Shown here in pieces: positions 24,798 through 34,120 of a stretch of DNA of 64,000 bases (position 1 is its first letter; every line of letters starts with the position of its first letter). The notes beneath the pieces were generated by a model. That model was not told where the DNA came from. It worked only from the letters and a program-made list of their open reading frames with translations, and made no database searches. The DNA is from Streptomyces zaomyceticus (GTDB taxonomy: Bacteria; Actinomycetota; Actinomycetes; Streptomycetales; Streptomycetaceae). The stretch lies in contig NZ_BNBZ01000022.1 of the NCBI RefSeq assembly GCF_014656215.1, positions 1-64,000 on the forward strand, in the 5' to 3' direction. The position numbers were made by a program, and so were the translations under genes.

Positions 24798-25657
24798 GTG
24801 TCCGTCCGGTTAGTGATCACTGATGCGATGTGGGACCGGATCGAGCCGCTGATGCCGGCCGATCCGGTCCGCGGCCGGCGGTGGGCCGATCACCGCCGAA
24901 CCCTGGAAGCCATCGCGTGGAAATACCGCACCTGCTCGCCCTGGCGGGACCTGCCGGACGAGCTCGGCTCGTTCCAGACCGCCCACAAACGCCTGATCAG
25001 GTGGGCCGTGGACGGCACCTGGGAACGCATCCTTGCCGCGGTCCTGACAGCGGCCGAGGGCGCTGACGACATCGGCTGGACCGTGTCGGTGGACTCCACC
25101 GTCTGCCGAGCCCACCAGCACGCCGCCGGAGCCAGGAAAAAGGGGCTCCAGGCCGGGCCGAACCCGACGACAACGCACTCGGACGCTCCCGCGGCGGCCT
25201 GAGCACGAAGGTCCACCTCGCCAGCGACAGCCGTGCACGACCCCTGGCCCTCCGCGTCACCGCAGGCCAGGCGGGCGACGCCCCGGCCTTCGAGACCGTC
25301 ATGGCCGCCATCCGCGTTCCGCGAAGCGGACCCGGAAGACCGAGGACCCGACCCGATGCCGTCCTGGCGGACCGCGCGTACTCATCTCGGGCAATCCGGA
25401 GTCACCTCCAGCGACGCGGGATCCGCGCTGTCATCCCTCAGCCGTCCGACCAGGTCGGCCACCGCCTGCGGCGAGGCCGTGCAGGTGGCCGACCGCCGGC
25501 CTTTGACGCGGAGGCGTACAAACAGCGCAACGCGGTCGAGCGATGCATCAACCGGCTCAAGCAGTGGCGCGGCCTGGCTATGCGAACGGACAAGCTCGCC
25601 ATCGCCTACCAGGCCGCACTCCACCTCGCCGCCATCCTCATCTGGGCACGGCGATAG
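24798..25657 (+). CDS. IS5-family transposase, two frames joined by -1 frameshift
   Basis: Frame 1 (24798-25202) holds the HTH part, WRDLPDELGSFQTAHKRLIR and the first Asp (SVDSTVCRAHQHAAGA). At A5G4 (25137-25145) a -1 slip leads into a frame reading GRAEPDDNALGRSRGGLSTK, VLADRAYSS with the second Asp, and the last Glu in NAVERCINRLKQWRGLAMR. The DDE triad is complete, so the enzyme may be functional through programmed frameshifting, common in this IS group. Confidence 0.8.
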
Positions 25658-25662
25658 CCCGC

Positions 25663-26046
25663 TCAGCGATCGACCACCCAGCGCGCGTCCATCGGCCAGG
25701 ACCCCGTGCCCACGATGTGCTCCACGAGCCGGAACGCCTCACGGATGGGGAGGGTGTCCTCATCTGGATACTCGTCGTCCTGTCCGTTGGAGAGGACGAA
25801 CCCGTCACTCGACCCATCAGCTCCGGGGTCCACGGCATGCTCGCCGGGATCGCCCTCGTCTTCGAGCAGCATCACCATCGCACGCTCGGTATTCGTCACG
25901 AAGGACAGCGACCGTCCGGACGAACTGGTCAGCCATGTCTCAAGCTGACCGCTGTCGATCCTCGACCGAAGAACCTCCAACACCATCTCGGACGACACAG
26001 GCACAAGGCTGTCGTCACTGATCACCCACGACTCGATCACGAGCAC
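25663..26046 (-). CDS. Imm1-family immunity protein carried inside the IS
   Basis: 127 residues from ATG 26046. GRSLSFVTNTERAMVMLLED, GDPGEHAVDPGADGSSDGF, VLSNGQDDEYPDEDTLPI and SWPMDARWVVDR match the actinobacterial Imm1 family, predicted to neutralise polymorphic-toxin or contact-dependent toxin domains. Acidic overall. Its stop is 5 nt from the convergent transposase stop, and the right IS end lies 19 nt before its start codon, leaving little room for an internal promoter; transcription may come from outside. No cognate toxin is visible nearby. Confidence 0.7.
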   Translation of the reverse strand: MLVIESWVISDDSLVPVSSEMVLEVLRSRIDSGQLETWLTSSSGRSLSFVTNTERAMVMLLEDEGDPGEHAVDPGADGSSDGFVLSNGQDDEYPDEDTLPIREAFRLVEHIVGTGSWPMDARWVVDR

Positions 26047-26087
26047 GACGATCTCACGGACGCTTCAAAGAGACAGTCCCTAGCCGC

Positions 26088-26325
26088 CGCTGTCGGCGCG
26101 AGCGGCTACCTCTGCGGCACCGGCGGGATGCGCTATCTGGAAGTCAAGCCGTTTGCTGAGCAAGATGTGATCGTTGTGCCGTTTCGCTCGCCGCTGGCGG
26201 GTGTTTGGGAAGGCGCGCGAGAGGTCAGCGCCATGTCTCCGCTCATGGGCCACGGGATTTCTGTGGTCGTCGACCAGGTACGCGATGTGACAGACGTGCA
26301 TCGGGGCTGTGCCAGTTCCACCTAG
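26088..26325 (+). pseudogene. WbqC-like protein, C-terminal remnant
   Basis: Directly right of the IS end, the frame reads LAAAVGASGYLCGTGGMRYL, EVKPFAEQDVIVVPFRSP and GVWEGAREVSAMSPLMGHG. The GTGG-x-x-YL and late Ser segment resemble the end of WbqC family proteins (glycan-related, enzymatic role unclear). The N-terminal three quarters are missing and no start exists outside the IS frame. Probably the 3' part of a gene disrupted by IS insertion or deletion. Confidence 0.4.
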
Positions 26326-26824
26326 GTACAGGCCCTTGGCGGTGCTGCATCCCGCTGCTACTCGGAAGGCGCGCTCCTCCGATCAAGCCCTGTGCGACTG
26401 CGCTGCAAACTACTTGAGCACCCGGCCGAGCGCAGAAGAAAGAAGACGGTTCGGCCTCGAGTTTGCTTACAGCAGACAGGGAGCCTCCGGCCAGGACTGG
26501 AATAAATCGAAAATGCATGCCAACCTACAACACCCCTGATCAAGGCAGGCCTGGGGGTTCGCGCCCCGGAAAGGCCGGATTCCATTCGAGGAGGACCTCT
26601 GTTCAGCCCCGCTCCAATCCCTCAGTTCCGCAGCCGCTCCGCCCCTCCCTCTTCGCCGGTGAGGGCATCCCCTTCCGCTCGCCGACGGTGACTCTTCACC
26701 GAAGGCTTGGTCCAGGTCGGATTCATCCGTCGTAGGCCCTATGTTTTACAGCTTGCAGCTCACCTGAGCCCCGACCAGTTGCCTGTCGGCCTGGGTGGGG
26801 TGGCATTCGCTGGCGGATATATAG
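26326..26824. other. Non-coding stretch, comparatively AT-rich
   Basis: About 500 nt without credible coding frame. The segment 26400-26540 is visibly richer in A and T than the flanks. Nothing else recognised. Confidence 0.45.
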
Positions 26825-26861
26825 CAGACGATCCCCGGTTTCCGAAACCGGGGATCGTCTG
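26825..26861. repeat. Palindrome copy B (extends copy A by 5 bp each side)
   Basis: Perfect 37-nt palindrome with 18-bp arms starting CAGACGATCCCCGG and a central C. Its inner 27 nt equal the complement of copy A at 22698-22724. AT-rich TATATA precedes it on the plus strand. Confidence 0.75.
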
Positions 26862-26875
26862 GATCATTGCTGCCG

Positions 26876-26911
26876 GTCGCTTCGCTCCACCTCGCGGTGG
26901 AGCGAAGCGAC
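26876..26911. repeat. Second perfect hairpin, 16-bp arms
   Basis: Arms GTCGCTTCGCTCCACC with a TCGC loop, only 14 nt after palindrome B. Together the two form a tandem hairpin block about 115 nt before the excisionase gene. It may be a terminator for leftward or rightward transcription or a structural site used by the recombinase. Confidence 0.7.
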
Positions 26912-27026
26912 TGAAATGGTCACTCGCCGAGCGGGTTGAAGACTGGCGGTCGCCCGAACGTGGGGGCTGTGTGCGGTGCATCCGTGCGACTTCGATCAGG
27001 CTGGGCGTCGATTGAATGGGGAAGAT

Positions 27027-27224
27027 ATGGCGCGCCCGCCCGCTTTGAAGCTCGCGGAAGTATTGGCGGAGATCCGTATGAGTCCGTCAGCCTTTTACCG
27101 ACTGCGGTCGCGGGGGCAAGCGCCTCGAATGATCAAGCTGCCGAACGGTGAACTCAGGTGTCGCCGTGCAGATTTGGATGCCTGGTGGGAGGCATGTGAG
27201 AGGGATCCTGACAATTGGCGCTGA
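27027..27224 (+). CDS. Excisionase-type small helix-turn-helix protein
   Basis: 65 residues. LKLAEVLAEIRMSPSAFYRL then RSRGQAPRMIKLPNGELRCR and RADLDAWW form the MerR-like HTH_17 fold typical of Xis/AlpA proteins next to actinobacterial integrases. ATG 27027 is preceded by GGGGAA. The stop lies inside the first codons of the integrase gene (10-nt overlap), so the two are translated together. It would bind arm sites and direct excision. Confidence 0.8.
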   Translation: MARPPALKLAEVLAEIRMSPSAFYRLRSRGQAPRMIKLPNGELRCRRADLDAWWEACERDPDNWR

Positions 27225-28630
27225 GCTACAAGGTCCGATTCTGGGAGATACGAGAGCGTCCCGGTCGGCGGAGCCGATTCCAGGTCAGGTGGACCGTCAG
27301 TGGGCGCGAGTGGTCCGAGTCGTTCGCCGCCTACGCGCTCGCTGAGAGCAGGCACGCGAAGCTGCTTACTGCAGCACGCGAGGGCGAGCCTTTCGATGAG
27401 GCAACCGGCCTGCCGGCCTCCGAACTTCGGGCCATCAAGCAGCGCACCACCTGGTACGACCTCGTTCACGAATACATCGACCAGCGCTGGGAGCGCACAC
27501 CAGGAAATACCCGCCGCACCCTGGCCGATGCGTTCGCGACCGTCACACCAGCCCTCGTGCAGCCCGGTAAGACCTTTGCCGAACCGCGGGTACTGCGGCG
27601 CGCCCTGTACTCGTGGGCGTTCAACAAGAACGCGTGGGCGCGCGAGCCTGACGAGGAGTGGCGGAGTGCCCTGGACTGGATGAGGCGGAACTCGTTGCCC
27701 GTCGGGGCTCTCGCTGATGCTGACGTGCTGCGCAGGGCTCTCGACGCCTTGGGGCGGAAGCTCGATGGCAAGGTGGCGAGCGCGAAGACAGCCCGGCGCA
27801 AGAGGTCTGCCTTCAGCGAGGTACTCAACACCGCCGTCGAGAAGGGGTACTTCGCCCAGAACCCTCTTCATGGGATCAAGTGGAGCCCTCCGCAGGTCAA
27901 CGAGGAGGTAGACCCGGCTTCCGTACCCAACCCCGCGCAGATCACTCGCTTGCTCGACGCCGTCGCTGGCCTGCCCGGACGTGGACCGCACCTGGTGGCG
28001 TTCTTCGGCTGCATGTACTTCGCGGCCATGCGGCCGGCGGAGGTCATCCATCTCCGGATTGAGCAGTGCCACCTGCCCAAGTCGGGATGGGGGATGCTGA
28101 ATCTGTCCGGGGGTGTCGTCACCGCCGGCAAGGAGTGGACGGATGACGGCAGTGTGTACGAGGTTCACTCCCTCAAGCGACGCGCAGCCACCGCGACGCG
28201 TCCTGTCCCGATCCCGCCGCAGTTCGTCCGCATGCTTACCGCCCACATAGAGAGGTTCGGCGTGGAGCCGGACGGCCGCCTGTTCCGGAACCGGGAAGGG
28301 AACTATGTGGAGGCATCGGCCTACGGCCTGACGTGGGCGCGGGCCAGGAAGCATGCTTTGACGCGCATGGAGCTTGACTCAGGCCTGGCCAAGCGGCCGT
28401 ATGACCTCCGCCATGCCGGCATCTCCTTCTGGCTGTACTCCGGTGTGGATCCGGCCGAATGCGCTCGCAGAGCCGGTCAGAGCATCGAGGTCCTCTTCCG
28501 CTTCTACGCCAAGTTCCTGGACGGCGTTCGAGAGCAGGCGAACCGTCTCATCGAGCAGTCCATGGAGGAATGGGACCGTGTCAGCCGGGGTGTCACCCCC
28601 TCAGCCGGACCGGACTTGGACCGGAAATAG
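27215..28630 (+). CDS. Tyrosine recombinase (site-specific integrase)
   Basis: 471 residues. N-terminal AP2-like region (RFQVRWTVSGREWSESF), SAM-like core-binding domain about 90-200, catalytic domain after 230. Catalytic Arg in AMRPAEVIHLR, the second box PYDLRHAGISFWLYSGV with Arg, and the nucleophile Tyr in RFYAKFLDG. The usual second His, normally in AGHS, is Gln here (AGQS), and the HxxR His is Tyr, as in some Streptomyces integrases. Start TTG 27215 overlaps the excisionase. Mediates integration and, with Xis, excision of the island. Confidence 0.85.
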   Translation: MALSYKVRFWEIRERPGRRSRFQVRWTVSGREWSESFAAYALAESRHAKLLTAAREGEPFDEATGLPASELRAIKQRTTWYDLVHEYIDQRWERTPGNTRRTLADAFATVTPALVQPGKTFAEPRVLRRALYSWAFNKNAWAREPDEEWRSALDWMRRNSLPVGALADADVLRRALDALGRKLDGKVASAKTARRKRSAFSEVLNTAVEKGYFAQNPLHGIKWSPPQVNEEVDPASVPNPAQITRLLDAVAGLPGRGPHLVAFFGCMYFAAMRPAEVIHLRIEQCHLPKSGWGMLNLSGGVVTAGKEWTDDGSVYEVHSLKRRAATATRPVPIPPQFVRMLTAHIERFGVEPDGRLFRNREGNYVEASAYGLTWARARKHALTRMELDSGLAKRPYDLRHAGISFWLYSGVDPAECARRAGQSIEVLFRFYAKFLDGVREQANRLIEQSMEEWDRVSRGVTPSAGPDLDRK

Positions 28631-28720
28631 ACCGGAAGAGCTGGTCAGGAGTGGGATGGCAGTGGGAGAAACTGGGAGTTACACCGCATAACCTATCTCG
28701 CGCTGGCCGACGCGACCGGT

Positions 28721-28757
28721 GGGCGCCTGCCTGGGTAAAAGCCCAGGTCAGGCGCCC
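28721..28757 (+). terminator. Rho-independent terminator after the integrase
   Basis: Arms GGGCGCCTGCCTGGG and CCCAGGTCAGGCGCCC (one-base bulge) around TAAAAG, followed by TTTCTTG on the plus strand. Ends integrase transcription and sits 12 nt from the convergent aldehyde dehydrogenase stop. It marks the probable right limit of the island. Confidence 0.8.
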
Positions 28758-28769
28758 TTTCTTGTGCCC

Positions 28770-30293
<1,524 letters not shown>

Positions 30294-30337
30294 GGGCATG
30301 GCCTCCCTGGGACGTGCCGGCCGTCCCCGGCCGACGC

Positions 30338-31822
30338 TCACCGGCGAGTGTGCGGACCCGGACGTTGCAAGGCCGTTGCACCGGCGGAGAGTTCCGCCTC
30401 CAGGGAGTCGAGCCGTGCGCGTACGGGCGGGAGCTGCGACGCCGGGACCGCCGCGCACAGTGCGCGCCAGACCAGCACGTCGTCCTCGCCCCACGTGCTG
30501 TACGCCCAGTCGGCCAGCAGGCCGGGATCGGCCCGGTCCACCAGAGCCGCCCGCAGCCGGTCCGCCAGCCGCTCCCGGAGCCGTACGACCCCGGGTGCGG
30601 CGGAGGCCGGGAGCAGCGGGCCCGCGTAGGCCCCGGCCGCCGCCGCGACGGCCCCCGAGGCGAGCCGCCGGTCGACCGCCGTGAAGTCGGTGTCGACCAG
30701 GCCCGTCAGCCGGTACGGCCGCGACCGCAGCAGATCGGGACCCAGCAGCCCCCGGAGGCGGGACAGCTCCGCCCGCAGTGTCACCGGGGTGACCGACTCG
30801 TCCTCGTACAGCAGTGTGAAGAGTTCCTCGCCGCCCACGCCGTCCGGGCGGTGCGCAAGCAGCACCAGGATCTCGCTGTGCCGGCGGCTCAGCCGCACCC
30901 GGCGTCCACCGGTCGAGAGCAGTGCCTCGTCGCGACCGAGCGCCGACAGGCCGAGCCCGCCCGGCGCCGGTGCGGGTGCGAGAAGCGCCAGCTGGGACTC
31001 GGCGGCCCGCGCCACCGCCTGGACGAAGCCGAGACTGTGCGGGTGCGCGAGCCGGCTTCCGCCCGTGATGTCGACCGCGCCGAGCACCCGCCCACTGCGC
31101 GGATCGTGCACGGGGGCGGCGGCGCAGGTCCACGCCCGGACCGGATGCCGGAAGTGCTCGGCGGCGACCACCTGCACCGGGCGGTCGACGGCGAGGGCTG
31201 TCCCGGGCGCGTTCGTCCCGGCCGCCGCCTCTGACCAGCGTGCCCCGGCCACGAAGTTCATGCCGCGCGCCTTGCGCAGGGTGGCCGGATGACCCTCGAC
31301 CCACAGCATCCGCCCGGCGGCGTCGCATACCGCGAGAAGATGCTCCCCGTCCGTCGCGTACGCCCCCATCAGCTCCCTGATCACCGGCATCGCCGCCGCC
31401 AGCGGATGACCGTCCCGGTACGCGGTCAGCTCGTCCTCGTCCAGCTCCACCCGCGCCGCCCCGTCCGGACTCACGCGCGCGCGTGCGGAGCGCTGCCACG
31501 ACGCGGCGACCAGCGGTCTGACGTGTCCGGAGCCGGGAGCCTGAGCCGCAGGGCCGGGCGCTGCCCTTCCGTGGGCGGGGGACGCCTCGCCCGGGCCGAG
31601 GGGTGCCACCCCGGACTCCTGGGGTGCCACCTCGGACTCCTGGGGTGCCACCCCGGACTCCGGGGGAGCCCCGCCGGACGACGGGGGAGCCTCGCCCGAG
31701 ACCGGGGAATCCTCGGCAAGGACCTTGCCCGTCGTGGACGAGGCCCTCGCCCCCGTTCGCCCGGCCACCCACGCATCGCTCAACTCGGCCTCCCCGTCGA
31801 GGTCGTCCGGCTCGTCGGGCAC
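30338..31822 (-). CDS. GAF-domain transcriptional regulator (AcoR-like N-half)
   Basis: 494 residues. An N-terminal tail with repeats (see 31600), the SW-x-R start of AcoR-like sensors (LVAASWQRSARARV), a GAF domain about 165-280 (GMNFVAGARWSEAAAGTNAP, GVxI-type AAAPVHDPRSGRVLGAVDI), then a winged-helix region (SRRHSEILVLLAHRPDGVGG, LRAELSRLRGLLG) instead of a sigma-54 AAA+ domain. This type often lies next to aldehyde dehydrogenases. GTG 31822 has no good ribosome site, so the start may lie elsewhere in the repeat tail. Confidence 0.8.
   Translation of the reverse strand: MPDEPDDLDGEAELSDAWVAGRTGARASSTTGKVLAEDSPVSGEAPPSSGGAPPESGVAPQESEVAPQESGVAPLGPGEASPAHGRAAPGPAAQAPGSGHVRPLVAASWQRSARARVSPDGAARVELDEDELTAYRDGHPLAAAMPVIRELMGAYATDGEHLLAVCDAAGRMLWVEGHPATLRKARGMNFVAGARWSEAAAGTNAPGTALAVDRPVQVVAAEHFRHPVRAWTCAAAPVHDPRSGRVLGAVDITGGSRLAHPHSLGFVQAVARAAESQLALLAPAPAPGGLGLSALGRDEALLSTGGRRVRLSRRHSEILVLLAHRPDGVGGEELFTLLYEDESVTPVTLRAELSRLRGLLGPDLLRSRPYRLTGLVDTDFTAVDRRLASGAVAAAAGAYAGPLLPASAAPGVVRLRERLADRLRAALVDRADPGLLADWAYSTWGEDDVLVWRALCAAVPASQLPPVRARLDSLEAELSAGATALQRPGPHTRR
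31600..31704. repeat. 21-nt tandem repeat inside the GAF regulator gene
   Basis: Three near-identical and two diverged 21-nt units in frame, beginning GGGGTGCCACC on the plus strand. They encode heptapeptides such as APPESGV, APQESEV and APQESGV in a disordered linker. Copy number is likely variable between strains. Confidence 0.8.
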
Positions 31823-31918
31823 ATCGTGGTGCGGCGGCGCGCCGCAGACAAGGTCCCCGGCACCCGGGCATATGCACCCTGTCCGGGAGCCGTCCCCGAC
31901 CCCTCACGTAGAGTGGGG

Positions 31919-32020
31919 CTCGGGCCGTGACTGGCGCTTGAGGTGGATCACCACCGGGGAGCGGCCCGGCGGGAGCGCGTTCCACCGGCGCGCCCGTACC
32001 GATGCCGTGCGCCTGGGCGA
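31919..32020 (+). ncRNA. ZTP riboswitch (pfl motif) controlling folD
   Basis: Recognised by the conserved pieces of the pfl RNA: CGTGACTGGCG near the 5' end, a GGTGGATCACCACC hairpin followed by CGGGGAGCG, the closing GGCCCGG pairing with CCGGGCC-like upstream bases, and the 3' CCG...GCGCCTGGGC element that forms the pseudoknot. It ends about 35 nt before the folD ATG, so ligand binding (ZTP/ZMP, signalling folate shortage) may control ribosome access. Confidence 0.8.
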
Positions 32021-32053
32021 ATCACCGGTCAGAGACGACGCCCAGGAGTTCCC

Positions 32054-32908
32054 ATGTCCACCAGCACCGCCACCCTCATGGACGGCACGGCCCTCGCCCG
32101 CCGTACGGTCGAGGAGACCGCCGCCCGCGCCGCCGAGATCACCCGCCGCACCGGCGTCACCCCCTGTCTCGCGACCGTCCTCGTCGGCTCGGACCCGGCC
32201 TCCGTGACGTACGTGAAGATGAAGCAGAACCGCTGTGCCAAGGCCGGAATCCGCTCCAGGCACGTCGAGCTCCCCGCCTCCACGACGACCGAGGAGCTCG
32301 TCGCCGCGATCACGGCGCTCTCGCAGGACCCCGAGGTCCACGGCATCCTGCTCCAGCACCCGGTCGGCCCGCACATCGACGAGCGCGCCGCGTTCGAGGC
32401 CATCGCCCCGGAGAAGGACGTCGACGGGGTCACCATGGCCTCCTTCGCCGCGATGGGCTTCGGCCTGCCCGGTTTCGTCTCCTGCACGCCCGGCGGCATC
32501 ATGCGTCTCCTCGACGCGTACGACGTCGAACTCCGGGGCAAGCGCGCCGTCGTCGTCGGCCGCAGCGCGATCCTCGGCAAGCCGGCCGGACTCCTCCTCC
32601 TCGGCCGCGATGCCACCGTCACCTACTGCCACTCCCGAACCGAGGACCTCTCCTCCGTGGTCCGCGAGGCGGACGTCCTCGTCGCAGCCGTCGGCAAGCC
32701 GAACTTCATCAAGGGCGCGGACATCAAGCCCGGCGCCGTCGTCGTCGACGCCGGCTACAACCCGGGCAACATCGGCGACGTCGACTTCGCGTCGGCCGCC
32801 GAGCGCGCCTCCCTCATCACCCCGGTCCCCGGTGGTGTCGGCCCCATGACCATCGCCGTGCTCCTCGCCCAGACGGTCGAGGGCGCGGAGCGTCAGCTCG
32901 GTCTGTAG
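32054..32908 (+). CDS. folD: Bifunctional methylenetetrahydrofolate dehydrogenase/cyclohydrolase
   Basis: Interconverts 5,10-methylene-, methenyl- and 10-formyl-THF with NADP. 284 residues. VGSDPASVTYVKMKQNRCAK carries the catalytic Lys and YxxxK motif, GILLQHPVGPHID the second signature (Pro instead of Leu in QLPLP), VVGRSAILGKPAGLLLL the nucleotide site, and TPVPGGVGPMTIAVLL the C-terminal signature. ATG 32054 follows AGGAG. The long in-frame extension upstream is the riboswitch, not coding. Confidence 0.95.
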   Translation: MSTSTATLMDGTALARRTVEETAARAAEITRRTGVTPCLATVLVGSDPASVTYVKMKQNRCAKAGIRSRHVELPASTTTEELVAAITALSQDPEVHGILLQHPVGPHIDERAAFEAIAPEKDVDGVTMASFAAMGFGLPGFVSCTPGGIMRLLDAYDVELRGKRAVVVGRSAILGKPAGLLLLGRDATVTYCHSRTEDLSSVVREADVLVAAVGKPNFIKGADIKPGAVVVDAGYNPGNIGDVDFASAAERASLITPVPGGVGPMTIAVLLAQTVEGAERQLGL

Positions 32909-33046
32909 GGACGACGTGTGACGGGGCGAAGGCGGCAGCGGTGGCGTGAGGGAGCGGCGTCGACGATTGTCACGGTTCTGTACGGGCCTCGTCCGGGGCG
33001 CGGAAATGGGTGGCCGCACGGCCGCCGACCGGCGAACCTGGACCCC

Positions 33047-34120
33047 GTGCCGCACCCGTCCACCGACACCCCGCCGCCGGACCGCCGACCGGGCGAACCC
33101 GACCCGCACGGCGCGTCCGCCGCGCCCACCGGATCCGGCCCGCCCGTCGGCTCCGCCGTGCGCGGCGAGTCCGCCCCGCGTGACGCCTCCGCTCCGGTCG
33201 GTTCGTCCGGCCGGATCGGTTCGTCCGGCCACGGCGCGACCGATGCGAGTCGGGCCGCCCGCCCCGCCGTACCCCCGCGGGCCGGTTCCGAGTCGGGCTG
33301 GTCGCCCCGGCTCGTCCGGCTGGGCGCGCCCAGGCCCGGTCCCGCCGCGCGGCGCGCCAACCGCTTCGGCGTGCCGCTCGTCCCGCTGCTGGTGGCCGCC
33401 CTCGTGGCCACCGCCTTCCTCGCCGCCCGTGGCGGAACCCCACAGGGTGTGTCCACCGACGGGCGGCCGGGAGGTGCCGAGACCGGCGCGCCGGTGCCCG
33501 CCGTCAGTGACGACGACAGGACGCCCGAGCCCACCCCGTCGGCCGACGGAGGCCCCGCGGGCACACACACGCGCGACACCGGGGCCGCCGGCACCTCGAC
33601 CGCCGACACGCCGACGACGGGTGCGACCACGGACGGCACGCCGACCCGCACCGCGCGCCCACAGCGGTCCGCTCCCTCCGGGGAGAGCCGGGCTCCGACG
33701 TCTTCCCACGCCGGGAGCACCGCGACGCCCCGCCCGACCGCCTCCGCGACGCGCGGCGGTGGCTCCACGAGGTCCGTCTCCTTCGAGGCGCTGCGCGTCG
33801 GCGACTGCTTCGACATCGATCGCGACGCGCCGGGCACCGCCCTCCGGCGCGCCTGCGACACGCCGCACAGGGCCGAACTCGTCGCCCGGCTCCGCCTCAC
33901 CGGCCTCCGGGCCACCGACGAGGCGATCCGTGAGGCTGCCACGCTGTTGTGCCGTGAACCCCTGCGCCGCAAGGCCGCACGGCAGCCGGCCGGTACGCGC
34001 TGGACCACCTTCGTCCAGTACCCGTACCGAACGAGCTACCTTCTCGGTTCGGACACCGTGGCCTGCAGCCTGGCCGCCCCCTCCGCCATCGGCGGCAGGA
34101 TCAGCCACCGGCTCCAGTAG
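33047..34120 (+). CDS. Single-pass membrane protein with septum-formation-like extracytoplasmic domain
   Basis: About 357 residues. A Pro/Ser/Gly-rich N-terminal cytoplasmic part, one membrane helix (FGVPLVPLLVAALVATAFLA), a Thr/Ser/Pro-rich linker, and a C-terminal globular domain FEALRVGDCFDIDRDAP with Cys pairs (DCF, ACDTPHRAELV, LLCREPL, TVACSL) as in septum-formation-type domains of actinobacteria. GTG 33047 is preferred because codons upstream to 32918 have poor third-position GC, but its ribosome site is weak. Role unknown. Confidence 0.6.
   Translation: MPHPSTDTPPPDRRPGEPDPHGASAAPTGSGPPVGSAVRGESAPRDASAPVGSSGRIGSSGHGATDASRAARPAVPPRAGSESGWSPRLVRLGAPRPGPAARRANRFGVPLVPLLVAALVATAFLAARGGTPQGVSTDGRPGGAETGAPVPAVSDDDRTPEPTPSADGGPAGTHTRDTGAAGTSTADTPTTGATTDGTPTRTARPQRSAPSGESRAPTSSHAGSTATPRPTASATRGGGSTRSVSFEALRVGDCFDIDRDAPGTALRRACDTPHRAELVARLRLTGLRATDEAIREAATLLCREPLRRKAARQPAGTRWTTFVQYPYRTSYLLGSDTVACSLAAPSAIGGRISHRLQ

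Larger units (their letters stand above)
24760..26080 (+). mobile_element. IS5-family (IS427/IS1031-like) element with cargo
   Basis: Imperfect 16-bp terminal repeats GAGCGTGTCTCTTTGA (24760-24775) and, on the minus strand, GGGACTGTCTCTTTGA (26080-26065), 13/16 identical. It contains a two-frame DDE transposase and, between the transposase stop and the right end, a convergent Imm1-like gene. Usual elements of this type end within tens of nt of the transposase stop, so about 400 nt of cargo is present. Exact ends and target duplication (CTAG-like on the right) are uncertain. Confidence 0.65.
14265..28760. mobile_element. Candidate integrated genomic island (left boundary uncertain)
   Basis: From about 14265 to the hairpin after the integrase, dense orthologous-looking genes give way to gene remnants, long intergenic stretches, an insertion sequence, repeated palindromes and lower, irregular third-position GC. 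It ends with an excisionase/tyrosine-recombinase pair at 27027-28630, as in AICE or integrative plasmids. No plasmid replication or transfer gene is recognisable, and I could not find a matching direct repeat for attL/attR or a tRNA, so it may be a decayed or composite element. Confidence 0.55.

Noticed and set aside
28631..28720. tRNA 3' end as attachment site beside the integrase
   Set aside because: No tRNA-like cloverleaf or TPsiC-like segment found, and no matching repeat near 14.2-15.1 kb by eye.
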